The notes under the pieces: generated by a model
Told to the model about the DNA's origin: nothing
The model's database searches: none
Seen by the model: only the letters and a program-made list of their open reading frames with translations
Origin: an uncultured Bacteroidales bacterium
Lineage (GTDB): Bacteria; Bacteroidota; Bacteroidia; Bacteroidales; UBA932
Direction: 5' to 3'
Assembly (NCBI GenBank): GCA_902491795.1
Contig: CABUIX010000020.1
Coordinates: forward strand, 1 to 37,116
Length of the DNA: 37,116 bases
Part shown: positions 8,667 through 16,131 of the stretch, one piece after another
Numbering within the stretch: the stretch's first letter is position 1
Layout of the letters: each line of letters starts with the position of its first letter
Program-made: the position numbers and the translations under genes

Positions 8667-9278
8667 ATGCACAGGATATATTTCGAAAAGCGCTGCATCA
8701 TTATATGTGACCCGTCAGACCAGGCCCTCGCAGACCCGAACTCAATAGAATTCCACATCGGGGACCAGATCAACATACATACTCTGGTCGCGATGTTCGA
8801 AGCCTCGGAATCACTTTCACGCATCTATATCCCCACCGAGGACACGGAATGGATGTACCGCAGGGTATGTGCCGAATTCAAGGAAGTGGACGCGGCCGGA
8901 GGTCTGGTTTCCAACCGCAGGGGCGACTTTCTGCTGATCAGCAGGAACGGCCTTTGGGATCTGCCGAAAGGACACAGGGAAAGCGGAGAGGACATAAGGA
9001 TCACAGCAATTCGTGAAGTGCAGGAAGAGACCGGAGTGGAGCAGCTGGAGCTCGGAAACCTGATATGCATAACGGACCATTGTTACCTGCGCGCAGGTAT
9101 ATGGCACCTGAAGCACACCTGGTGGTACAACATGCTCTACACGGACCCGGTCGACCTGACACCTCAGCGGGAAGAAGACATCACAAAGGCAGCATGGGTC
9201 GCACGCTCCAGCCTTCCCCCTTTTCTCAAGAACACGTACCCCTCGATCCAGGAAGTGTTCCGCGAAGCCAAAATTTGA
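8667..9278 (+). CDS. NUDIX hydrolase with N-terminal extension
   Basis: The protein should hydrolyse a nucleoside diphosphate linked to another group. A complete Nudix box is present at residues 102-124: Gly102, then Glu at the sixth position, REVQEE and Gly-Val, with all metal-binding glutamates kept. The 203-residue length includes about 75 residues before the Nudix fold that match no domain I recognise; substrate cannot be inferred. It starts at the first in-frame ATG behind a -7 box. A weak hairpin with a T tract follows at 9279-9308, so it is probably a single-gene transcript. Confidence 0.85.
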   Translation: MHRIYFEKRCIIICDPSDQALADPNSIEFHIGDQINIHTLVAMFEASESLSRIYIPTEDTEWMYRRVCAEFKEVDAAGGLVSNRRGDFLLISRNGLWDLPKGHRESGEDIRITAIREVQEETGVEQLELGNLICITDHCYLRAGIWHLKHTWWYNMLYTDPVDLTPQREEDITKAAWVARSSLPPFLKNTYPSIQEVFREAKI

Positions 9279-9308
9279 GTTTCATACCCAAAATACCTGA
9301 AACTTTTT
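9279..9308 (+). terminator. Weak hairpin terminator after the NUDIX gene
   Basis: GTTTCA at 9279-9284 pairs with TGAAAC at 9298-9303 and is followed at once by TTTTT. The stem is short and AT-rich with a 13-base loop, so efficiency is doubtful. Confidence 0.35.
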
Positions 9309-9354
9309 GCAGTCAGTAGCCGTATAATAAAAGTATTGCGATACTGAAACCATT

Positions 9355-10425
9355 ATGAAACTTTCACAATTCAACTTCAACCTGCCAAAGGAAAAGATAG
9401 CAACTGAACTCCAGCCGGAAGTGAACGGCAGAATACAATGGAGAGACGAATGCAGGTTGATGGTTCTGCACAAGGACAGCGGCGAGATTGAGCACCGCAA
9501 ATTCAAGGACATCATCGACTATTTCGGGAAAGGCGACCGCTTCGTGCTCAATGACACGAAAGTCTTCCCGGCAAAGCTTCTCGGCAAAAAGGAAAAGACC
9601 GGAGCCGACATCATGGTCTTCCTGCTTAGGGAACTCAACAGGGAACAGAGACTTTGGGACGTGATCGTCGATCCCGCAAGAAAGATAAGGATAGGAAACA
9701 AGCTCTATTTCGGCGACGACGACAGCATGGTGGCCGAAGTGATTGACAACACCACATCGCGCGGAAGGACACTGCGTTTCCTGTATGACGGGCCCTACGA
9801 CCAGTTCAAGGAAGCCCTGTTCAGTCTCGGAAAGACTCCTGTCCCCGAATGGGTCAAGACCGACCCCGACGAAAAGGACGCCGAGGAATTCCAGACAATC
9901 TTCGCAAAGAACGAAGGCGCCGTCTCTGCCCCGGCAGCCGGACTGCACTTCAGCCGCGAGCTGTTCAACAGGATGATACTCAAGGACATCGAAAAGACAT
10001 TCATCACTGTCCACATGGGCATCGGGCATTTCCGCAGAGTTGACGTTGAAGACCTTTCGAAGCACAAGATGGACGGTGAGAGATTCATAATCAGCGAACA
10101 GGCCGCCCAGGAAATCAACTCGACAAAAAGGGCCGGACACAAGATCTGCGCAGTTGGCGTCACGGTGATCCGCGCGCTCGAAACCTACGTCACGACCGAA
10201 AACGAAGTCAGGCCAAACGATTCCTGGACGAACAAGTTCATTTTCCCTCCATACGATTTCTCCGTTCCCGACGCCATCGTGTCAAACTTCCACATGCCGC
10301 AGTCAACCATGCTGATGACCGTGGCAGCCTTCGGCGGATACGACAATGTCATGAAGGCGTACGACGAGGCTCTCAAGGGAGACTACCGCTTCGGTCCATA
10401 CGGAGACGCCATGCTGATCATCTAG
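9355..10425 (+). CDS. queA: S-adenosylmethionine:tRNA ribosyltransferase-isomerase QueA
   Basis: QueA transfers and isomerises the ribose of SAM onto preQ1-modified tRNA to give epoxyqueuosine, late in queuosine synthesis in the cytoplasm. The 356-residue protein is full length and collinear with the family: an N-terminal LNDTKVFPAKL segment, the central SAPAAGLHFS motif, VHMGIGHFR, and a C-terminal SNFHMPQSTMLMTVAAFGG. The ATG at 9355 begins the typical KLSQFNFNLP start. No other queuosine gene is in the window. A strong terminator follows at 10449-10488. Confidence 0.96.
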   Translation: MKLSQFNFNLPKEKIATELQPEVNGRIQWRDECRLMVLHKDSGEIEHRKFKDIIDYFGKGDRFVLNDTKVFPAKLLGKKEKTGADIMVFLLRELNREQRLWDVIVDPARKIRIGNKLYFGDDDSMVAEVIDNTTSRGRTLRFLYDGPYDQFKEALFSLGKTPVPEWVKTDPDEKDAEEFQTIFAKNEGAVSAPAAGLHFSRELFNRMILKDIEKTFITVHMGIGHFRRVDVEDLSKHKMDGERFIISEQAAQEINSTKRAGHKICAVGVTVIRALETYVTTENEVRPNDSWTNKFIFPPYDFSVPDAIVSNFHMPQSTMLMTVAAFGGYDNVMKAYDEALKGDYRFGPYGDAMLII

Positions 10426-10448
10426 GCGACAAAGCCCTGAAAATCATG

Positions 10449-10488
10449 AGGCCGCCCTGCACTTTCTGCAGGACGGCCTTCTTTTTTG
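10449..10488 (+). terminator. Rho-independent terminator after queA
   Basis: AGGCCG-c-CCTGCA pairs with TGCAGG-a-CGGCCT around a five-base loop, giving a 12-bp stem with one mismatch, followed by a T-rich run (10479-10487). Confidence 0.88.
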
Positions 10489-10501
10489 CTGAACATGTGA
10501 C

Positions 10502-10509
10502 TATCTTTG
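10502..10509 (+). promoter_or_regulatory. -7 box (TATCTTTG) for dprA
   Basis: TATCTTTG fits TAnnTTTG, 21 bases before the dprA ATG and just after the queA terminator, where a new promoter is expected. No well-spaced -33 element is seen. Confidence 0.5.
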
Positions 10510-10530
10510 TCCATACTTGAACTGTGAAAA

Positions 10531-11697
10531 ATGGACAAAGACAAACTTTCAGTCATAGGCGCCATCGCGCTGAATGACATTTTCGGGCAGGAGCCGCAAA
10601 TTGCAAGACACATCATTGACTCGCTCGGCTCAACCCACGCGATCTTCGAACTCCCGGAGAAGGACATCTCGGGACTTTTCGGGCCCTTCAGCAAATACCG
10701 CGGCAAAATCAGCCGGAAATGCCTGGACAAGGCCGCCGAGACATACGACAACCTGAATTCCGGGGGATGCTCCTTCCTCAGCATATGCGACAAGGGATAC
10801 CCGCAGCTTCTTCTTGACTGTCCTGACGCCCCGGTACTTCTGTATGTCCGCAGCACGACCCCGGCAGACGAGATTTTCAACCGGAGGACTGCCATATCCA
10901 TCGTCGGCACACGGGACATCAGCATGTACGGAAGCGACCTGTGCGTGCGCACAGTCGGAGCCCTGGGCAAGTCAGGAAACCCTCCGGTCATCGTCAGCGG
11001 CCTGGCAATCGGAGTCGACGTCACGGCCCACCTCGCCGCGCTCGGTCATTCAATGTCCACCATAGGCGTGAGTCCCGTCGGAATCGACGGCGTCTATCCC
11101 CGCCGCCACGAGATCATTGCCGAAAAAATGGCTGCAGCGCCAGGCAGCGCCATCATCACCGACTACCCGCCCGGAACTGTCCCGATGCCGTACGTGTTCC
11201 TGCGTCGCAACCGCATCATAGCAGGAATTTCGTCGGCGACGATCCTGATTGAATCAAAGGTAAAGGGCGGGGGCATGATGACTGCAAGACTCGCCGCCGG
11301 ATACGGCCGGAGAGTTTTTGCGCTTCCGGGGCGCATCGACGACGCACGTTCCGCCGGGTGCAACCTGCTGATTGCGGAGAACATCGCCGAGCCTCTCATA
11401 TCGCCTGAAAATCTTCCGGAACTTCTGGGCCTCGGAAGCACCCGGAAAAATACGGAACAGCCATCGGAGGCCGTCAGGAGGGAGTTTTCTTCACAGCTTG
11501 ACGCGGAAGAGACGAATCGGATAGTCGGCCTCTACGACATGATACGGGACACGAGGGGCATATGCTACGACGAACTGTGCTCCAGGACCGGACTGCCGTA
11601 CCGGGAAATAGCCAGGCTGGCAGGCATGCTGGAGGGTGCGGGATTCATCCGGACGGATATGCTCCAAAGATGTACAACAAACTCCAAATTTGTGTAA
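10531..11697 (+). CDS. dprA: DNA-processing protein DprA
   Basis: DprA binds incoming single-stranded DNA and loads RecA during natural transformation. The 388-residue protein has the family order: an N-terminal helical region (1-75), a Rossmann-like DprA core with IVGTR near residue 130, SGLAIGVDVTAH, FLRRNRIIAGIS and the KGGGMMTA stretch, and a C-terminal winged helix (about 325-385). All core motifs are present, so it should be functional. Many Bacteroidota keep dprA without known competence, so actual transformation is not implied. It runs nearly into the TatD gene, whose promoter box overlaps its last codons. Confidence 0.93.
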   Translation: MDKDKLSVIGAIALNDIFGQEPQIARHIIDSLGSTHAIFELPEKDISGLFGPFSKYRGKISRKCLDKAAETYDNLNSGGCSFLSICDKGYPQLLLDCPDAPVLLYVRSTTPADEIFNRRTAISIVGTRDISMYGSDLCVRTVGALGKSGNPPVIVSGLAIGVDVTAHLAALGHSMSTIGVSPVGIDGVYPRRHEIIAEKMAAAPGSAIITDYPPGTVPMPYVFLRRNRIIAGISSATILIESKVKGGGMMTARLAAGYGRRVFALPGRIDDARSAGCNLLIAENIAEPLISPENLPELLGLGSTRKNTEQPSEAVRREFSSQLDAEETNRIVGLYDMIRDTRGICYDELCSRTGLPYREIARLAGMLEGAGFIRTDMLQRCTTNSKFV

Positions 11698-11702
11698 TTT
11701 TG
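11695..11702 (+). promoter_or_regulatory. -7 box (TAATTTTG) six bases from the TatD-family start
   Basis: TAATTTTG matches TAnnTTTG and straddles the dprA stop codon. Only six bases separate it from the ATG at 11709, so a transcript from here would begin at or beside the start codon. A -33 element is not evident. Confidence 0.42.
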
Positions 11703-11708
11703 TGAAAT

Positions 11709-12476
11709 ATGGAGTTTATCGACACTCACACACACATCTACGACGAAGCCTTCGACGGCTGCGAGGAAGAAGTCATCAGGCGGGCGAAAGACGCCGGCGT
11801 CAGCCTTATGCTCCAGGCCGACATAGACTCGCACGAAAGGGCCAGGATGCTGGAGCTCACGGCAAGGCATCCCGCAGAGCTGAAGCACATGATTGGACTC
11901 TATCCCGGTTCGGTTCACGAAGACTGGCAAGACGAGATCCGCAAGCTTGAGAACGCCTACACTCCTGACGCCGTGGCAGTCGGCGAAATCGGACTCGACT
12001 ACCACTACGGAAAAGAATATGCTGAACAACAGAAGGAGGCACTGCGGGTCCAGCTTGAGCTGGCGGCCGGATGGAATCTTCCGGTAAACGTGCATCTGCG
12101 TGACGCCACGGCGGATTTCCTTGAAATCATCGAGGACTGCAGGCACCTGCACCTCAGAGGGAACCTTCACGCCTTCAGCGGCAGTTTCGAAACTTTCTCC
12201 AGGCTCTGCAGGTCAGGAGAATGGTACGTCGGAATAGGAGGCACGGTCACCTTCAAGAAAGCATCAATTGCCGCCGAACTGCACCGCTTTCCGCTAGACC
12301 GGATACTGCTTGAGGCCGATGCCCCCTACCTCACGCCTGTTCCGCACCGGGGCGAAAGGAACGAAAGTTCCATGATTCCGTTCATAGCCGCACAAGTCGC
12401 GCGCTGCATGGGCACCGACACGGCAACCGTAGCCGAAGCCACAACCGCCAACGCCAGAAAATTATTTGCAATATGA
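11709..12476 (+). CDS. TatD family metal-dependent deoxyribonuclease
   Basis: A 255-residue TIM-barrel hydrolase of the TatD family, expected to be a cytoplasmic metal-dependent DNase. All metal ligands are present: His7 and His9 in DTHTHIYD, Glu93 in VGEIGLDYHYG, His129 in NVHLRDA, His154 in LHAFSGS and Asp204 in LEADAPYLTP. Length and start are normal for the family. The stop overlaps the asparaginase start as ATGA, so the two are likely co-translated. Confidence 0.92.
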   Translation: MEFIDTHTHIYDEAFDGCEEEVIRRAKDAGVSLMLQADIDSHERARMLELTARHPAELKHMIGLYPGSVHEDWQDEIRKLENAYTPDAVAVGEIGLDYHYGKEYAEQQKEALRVQLELAAGWNLPVNVHLRDATADFLEIIEDCRHLHLRGNLHAFSGSFETFSRLCRSGEWYVGIGGTVTFKKASIAAELHRFPLDRILLEADAPYLTPVPHRGERNESSMIPFIAAQVARCMGTDTATVAEATTANARKLFAI

Positions 12477-13537
12477 ATTTCAACATCTTCAGGGACAAGA
12501 CCACGAAAACATCCTCTGTCCTGCTGATCTATACCGGAGGCACAATAGGAATGAAGGAGGATCCGGTCGACGGAGCCCTGAAACCATTCAACTTCAACAG
12601 CCTTCTGGAAGAAGTGCCGGAGCTGCGGAAGTTCGGGCTGACGATAGACTCGTACACGTTCTCGCCCCTGATAGATTCCTCAAATGTCGAGCCGTCCCTG
12701 TGGCAGTCACTTGCCAGGCTGATACAGGAACGCTATGAACAGTATGACGGCTTCGTGATCCTGCACGGCACGGACACGATGGCCTACAGCGCATCGGCCC
12801 TGAGTTTCATGCTCGACAACCTTTGCAAGCCCGTGATATTCACCGGGAGCCAGCTTCCCGTCGGAAGACCGCGCACGGACGGCAAGGAAAACCTCATTTC
12901 CGCCGTCGAAATAGCCTCTGCCAAAGATTCCTACGGATGTGCCGTCGTTCCGGAAGTCTGCATCTGCTTCAACTCGCAACTCTTCAGGGGGAACAGAAGC
13001 ACCAAAGTGAACGCGACAGGCTTCGACGCGTTCAGCTCCCCAAACTATCCGCCGCTGGCGACCGCCGGAATCAACATCAAATACAACAACGGGTTCATCC
13101 ACTACCCCGCGTCACGGAGCAAGAGCCTCAGCATTCACGACGCTCTCGACACGAGGGTGTCAATCCTGAAGATTCATCCAGGGATAACCGAGCAGGCCGT
13201 CCGTGACATTCTCCTCGGACCGGGAACAAGAGCGGTCATTCTGGAGACCTACGGCTCAGGCAATGCCATCTCCCGGCCCTGGTTCATCGAGATCGTGAAG
13301 GAAGCCACATCAAGAGGAAAAATTCTGCTCAATGTAACACAATGCCTCAGCGGAGACGTTGACATGGACCTCTACGAAACCGGCCGGAGCCTCAAGGAAG
13401 CCGGGGTGATTTCAGGTCACGACATCACCACCGAAAGCGCCCTCGGCAAACTTTTCTACCTGATGGGAAACTACGTGGACAACGAAAGAGTCAAACAGCT
13501 TCTTGAGCGCAACCTGAAAGGTGAAATATCAAAATAA
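12473..13537 (+). CDS. ansA: Type I (cytoplasmic) L-asparaginase
   Basis: The enzyme hydrolyses L-asparagine to aspartate and ammonia. Both signature motifs are visible: YTGGTIGM with the nucleophile threonine near residue 21, and LHGTDTMAYSA near residue 100. The absence of a signal peptide places it in the cytoplasm (type I). At 354 residues it is full length. The ATG is fused with the TatD stop (ATGA at 12473-12476). An unrelated operon follows after 89 bases, and no terminator is visible in that gap. Confidence 0.94.
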   Translation: MNFNIFRDKTTKTSSVLLIYTGGTIGMKEDPVDGALKPFNFNSLLEEVPELRKFGLTIDSYTFSPLIDSSNVEPSLWQSLARLIQERYEQYDGFVILHGTDTMAYSASALSFMLDNLCKPVIFTGSQLPVGRPRTDGKENLISAVEIASAKDSYGCAVVPEVCICFNSQLFRGNRSTKVNATGFDAFSSPNYPPLATAGINIKYNNGFIHYPASRSKSLSIHDALDTRVSILKIHPGITEQAVRDILLGPGTRAVILETYGSGNAISRPWFIEIVKEATSRGKILLNVTQCLSGDVDMDLYETGRSLKEAGVISGHDITTESALGKLFYLMGNYVDNERVKQLLERNLKGEISK

Positions 13538-13626
13538 ATATTGTCAAATGAAATATTATTATTAAATTGCACCGGTTTTGAATGCCGATAATATTACAAC
13601 TAATAATACATTATTAAAATTCAATT

Positions 13627-14430
13627 ATGAAAAAGTTTCTTGTGTTTTTGGCAGTTGCCGGAGTAATGGCTTTCTCTGCCAACGTTGCTTCTGCTCAGGA
13701 CGAGCAGACCCCCGCTGCAACTGAGACAACCGCGACAGCTCCTGCCAGCAGCAATGTAACCAGCCTTGCTGACCTCACCGCTGCAGCTCCTGAAGTTCCC
13801 CTTCACCAGGCATTGAAGACCCAGTTCATCGACGGTGGTCCTGGATTCATGACCATGATCGCACTCTGCTTGGTACTCGGTCTTGCACTCTGCATCGAGC
13901 GCATCCTTTACCTCACCTTCTCAAAGACCAACACCAAGAAGCTCGTTGCCCAGGTCGAGGCCGCTCTTGCAAAGGGAGGAATCGAGGAGGCAAAGAAAGT
14001 TTGCCGCAACACCCGCGGACCTGTAGCCAGCATCTTCTATCAGGGACTTCTCCGCTACGACCAGGGTCTTGATGTAGTTGAAAAGACCATCGTTTCATAC
14101 GGCTCAGTACAGATGAGCGAAATGGAGAACGGACTTTCATGGATCTCACTGTTCATTTCCATCGCTCCTTCACTCGGATTCCTTGGAACCGTTGTCGGAA
14201 TGATCCAGGCATTCGACGCCATCCAGTCTGCAGGTGACATTTCTCCTAACGTTGTTGCCGGAGGTATGAAGGTCGCCTTGATCACTACCGTAGGTGGTTT
14301 GATCGTTGCCATGATTCTTCAGATATTCTACAACTACATCCTCTCAAAGATTGACTCCATCACCATCGACATGGAAGATTCTTCAATCTCTCTCGTGGAT
14401 GTACTCACCAAGTATTCTCAGAAGAAGTAG
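13627..14430 (+). CDS. exbB: ExbB/TolQ/MotA-type proton channel subunit
   Basis: This inner-membrane subunit forms, with ExbD, a proton channel that powers TonB-dependent uptake at the outer membrane. The 267-residue protein has an N-terminal signal-like helix (1-24) and an Ala/Thr-rich linker, then three membrane helices (about 75-100, 170-190 and 205-230) with the conserved LGFLGTVVGMIQAF between the last two. The extra N-terminal segment is common in Bacteroidota ExbB. Codon choice (many T-ending Ala/Val/Leu codons) differs from neighbours and suggests high expression. It heads a four-gene operon. No clear TAnnTTTG box is seen in the AT-rich 89 bases upstream. Confidence 0.93.
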   Translation: MKKFLVFLAVAGVMAFSANVASAQDEQTPAATETTATAPASSNVTSLADLTAAAPEVPLHQALKTQFIDGGPGFMTMIALCLVLGLALCIERILYLTFSKTNTKKLVAQVEAALAKGGIEEAKKVCRNTRGPVASIFYQGLLRYDQGLDVVEKTIVSYGSVQMSEMENGLSWISLFISIAPSLGFLGTVVGMIQAFDAIQSAGDISPNVVAGGMKVALITTVGGLIVAMILQIFYNYILSKIDSITIDMEDSSISLVDVLTKYSQKK

Positions 14431-14456
14431 TGTAGAAAAGCATTGAGCAAACAATT

Positions 14457-14885
14457 ATGAAACTTAACAAGATATTCAAATGGTGCATGGTAGTGCTCAT
14501 CGTCATCAGCGCCGCACTTGCTGTCTGGGGAGCCGCAGTAGGCTTCGAGAGCAATGACGGTCAGCCCATTGACGTAATGCTCTACTGGGCATACATCCTC
14601 ATCGGCATCGCAGTGGTCGCTTGGGTGATCATAGGCGGAGCGGTGATGGCCAAGGACAACCCGAAGAGCCTGCTTACCGTTGCTCTCGGCGTTGTTGCCC
14701 TGGTAGTTGTATGCCTCGTGGCCTACCTCATTGCATCCGGCAGTCCTATCCCCGGAAGGGAGGATGCCCAGTCAGAATTGAAACTTACTGACACTGTACT
14801 CAACCTTATTTATCTCCTCGGCGGTCTTGCAATAGTTGCAATCGTGGTTGGAGAAGTACGTTTGTCAATCACTAACAGGAAATAG
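14457..14885 (+). CDS. Small four-helix membrane protein in the exb operon
   Basis: A 142-residue protein with four predicted membrane helices (about 8-30, 40-64, 72-92 and 108-135) and a short loop containing a Pro/Asp/Glu stretch before the last helix. I recognise no named domain. It sits between exbB and the first exbD with gaps of 26 and 3 bases, so it is almost certainly co-expressed and may assemble with the ExbB/ExbD channel. A small protein at this place occurs in other Bacteroidota exb operons, as I recall, but its role is not established. Confidence 0.75.
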   Translation: MKLNKIFKWCMVVLIVISAALAVWGAAVGFESNDGQPIDVMLYWAYILIGIAVVAWVIIGGAVMAKDNPKSLLTVALGVVALVVVCLVAYLIASGSPIPGREDAQSELKLTDTVLNLIYLLGGLAIVAIVVGEVRLSITNRK

Positions 14886-14888
14886 ATC

Positions 14889-15473
14889 ATGTCCAGCAAA
14901 AAAACACCGGGAATAAACTCCTCTTCGACCGCAGACATCGCATTCCTGCTTCTGTGCTACTTCCTGATGAGTTCATCAATGGGTTCACAGTCCGGATTGT
15001 CACGTCGTCTGCCGCCTATGCCTGCTGATGACCAGCAGCTTACGGACCAGAAGGTGAATCGCCGCAACATCATTGTTGTGAGAATCAATTCTTCGGATAG
15101 ACTTTTTGCCGGATCAGACCCTATTGACATCAGCCAGCTCAAGGACAAGATCAAGATATTCCTTACCAACCCCAACAATGACCCCGATCTTCCCGAAAGG
15201 AAGCTCACCGCCATCGAGGGACTCGGCGAAGAATATCCTGTCTCACAGGGCGTCATCTCTCTTCAGAATGACCGTGGTACAAGTTACCAGGCATATATTG
15301 CTGTGCAGAACGAACTCGTAAAGGCCATCAACGAGCTCCGCGACGAATTCTCGCTCGCCCGTTACGGCAAAGTTTTCACTGCACTTGATGAGGACACCCA
15401 GGAAATCGTCAAGGACGCAATTCCCCAGAACATTTCCGAGGCAGAACCCGTTGATATCGGAAGCAGAAGATAA
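14889..15473 (+). CDS. exbD: ExbD/TolR-type channel subunit (first copy)
   Basis: ExbD subunits insert one helix into the ExbB pore and carry a periplasmic domain. This 194-residue copy has one membrane helix (about 15-33) with the proton-carrying Asp16 in STADIAF. The periplasmic part is longer than in classical ExbD and has an insertion around residues 90-125. It starts three bases after the four-helix gene. The paralogue downstream is only weakly similar outside the helix, so the two probably have different roles. Confidence 0.9.
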   Translation: MSSKKTPGINSSSTADIAFLLLCYFLMSSSMGSQSGLSRRLPPMPADDQQLTDQKVNRRNIIVVRINSSDRLFAGSDPIDISQLKDKIKIFLTNPNNDPDLPERKLTAIEGLGEEYPVSQGVISLQNDRGTSYQAYIAVQNELVKAINELRDEFSLARYGKVFTALDEDTQEIVKDAIPQNISEAEPVDIGSRR

Positions 15474-15474
15474 T

Positions 15475-15480
15475 AGGAGG
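15475..15480 (+). promoter_or_regulatory. Canonical Shine-Dalgarno (AGGAGG) before the second exbD
   Basis: AGGAGG lies seven bases before the ATG at 15488, a textbook spacing. Nearly all other genes here have A-rich leaders without such a motif, so this site stands out. Confidence 0.7.
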
Positions 15481-15487
15481 AACGAAT

Positions 15488-15955
15488 ATGTCTAAATTCA
15501 AAAAAAGCAAAAGAGATGCAGCAGGTGGAGTTTCAATGAGCTCCATGTCCGACATCGTGTTCATGCTCCTGTTCTTCTTCATGGTAACCACACAGCTCCG
15601 TGAGACTGAAAACATGGTGCAGGTCAATATGCCCGAAGCATCAGAAGTTGTCAAGCTCGCAAGAAAGGACCTCAACTCGTACATCAATATCGGACCTCCT
15701 ATCCGCTCACTGCAGGCGCAGTACGGTAATGAGCCCCGTATACAGTTGAATGACTCTTTCAGGAACACTTCTGAAATCCGCGACTTCATCGCTGCAGAGC
15801 GTGAGTCCAGAAGTGAGGCAGACCGCCAGTTCATGACCGTGAGCATCAGGGCTGACCAGAACGTCAGAATGGGTATCATCACTGATGTAAAGCAGGAGCT
15901 GAGACGCTGCTCCGCACTTAACATCATGTATTCGGCAAGGAAGCCGTCGGAATAA
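15488..15955 (+). CDS. exbD: ExbD/TolR-type channel subunit (second copy)
   Basis: A 155-residue ExbD with the membrane helix at about 19-37 and the essential Asp22 in SMSDIVFMLLFFF. The periplasmic domain is the usual short type. It closes the operon of exbB, the four-helix gene and two exbD copies. Its strong Shine-Dalgarno may raise its level relative to the first copy. A hairpin follows at 16032. Confidence 0.92.
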   Translation: MSKFKKSKRDAAGGVSMSSMSDIVFMLLFFFMVTTQLRETENMVQVNMPEASEVVKLARKDLNSYINIGPPIRSLQAQYGNEPRIQLNDSFRNTSEIRDFIAAERESRSEADRQFMTVSIRADQNVRMGIITDVKQELRRCSALNIMYSARKPSE

Positions 15956-16031
15956 TCTGATTCCCAAACGGTAACAAAAGGCCTGCGAGGCCGTCAAAAA
16001 GTCCCGCAAAGCCATATATCCGAAACAGCAG

Positions 16032-16072
16032 AATGAGGGTGGTCAAAAGTTTACTTTTGGGTCACCCTCATT
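16032..16072 (+). terminator. Long hairpin after the exb operon
   Basis: AATGAGGGTG pairs with CACCCTCATT, and inside it CAAAAG pairs with CTTTTG around a TTTA loop, with a small internal bulge. Only a short T run follows, so it is a terminator or 3'-end stabiliser. The rest of the 176-base gap (15956-16131) shows only a small GGCCT/AGGCC stem at 15980 and no clear promoter box. Confidence 0.6.
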
Positions 16073-16131
16073 TAAAATAACTCTCAAACGGGCATGAAGC
16101 ACCCGCATACCTGCTTCAAAACGAAAAGAAA

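Noticed and set aside
9279..9354. PreQ1-type riboswitch before queA
   Set aside because: The gap contains a weak terminator hairpin and a small AGTAT/ATACT palindrome but no recognisable aptamer core.
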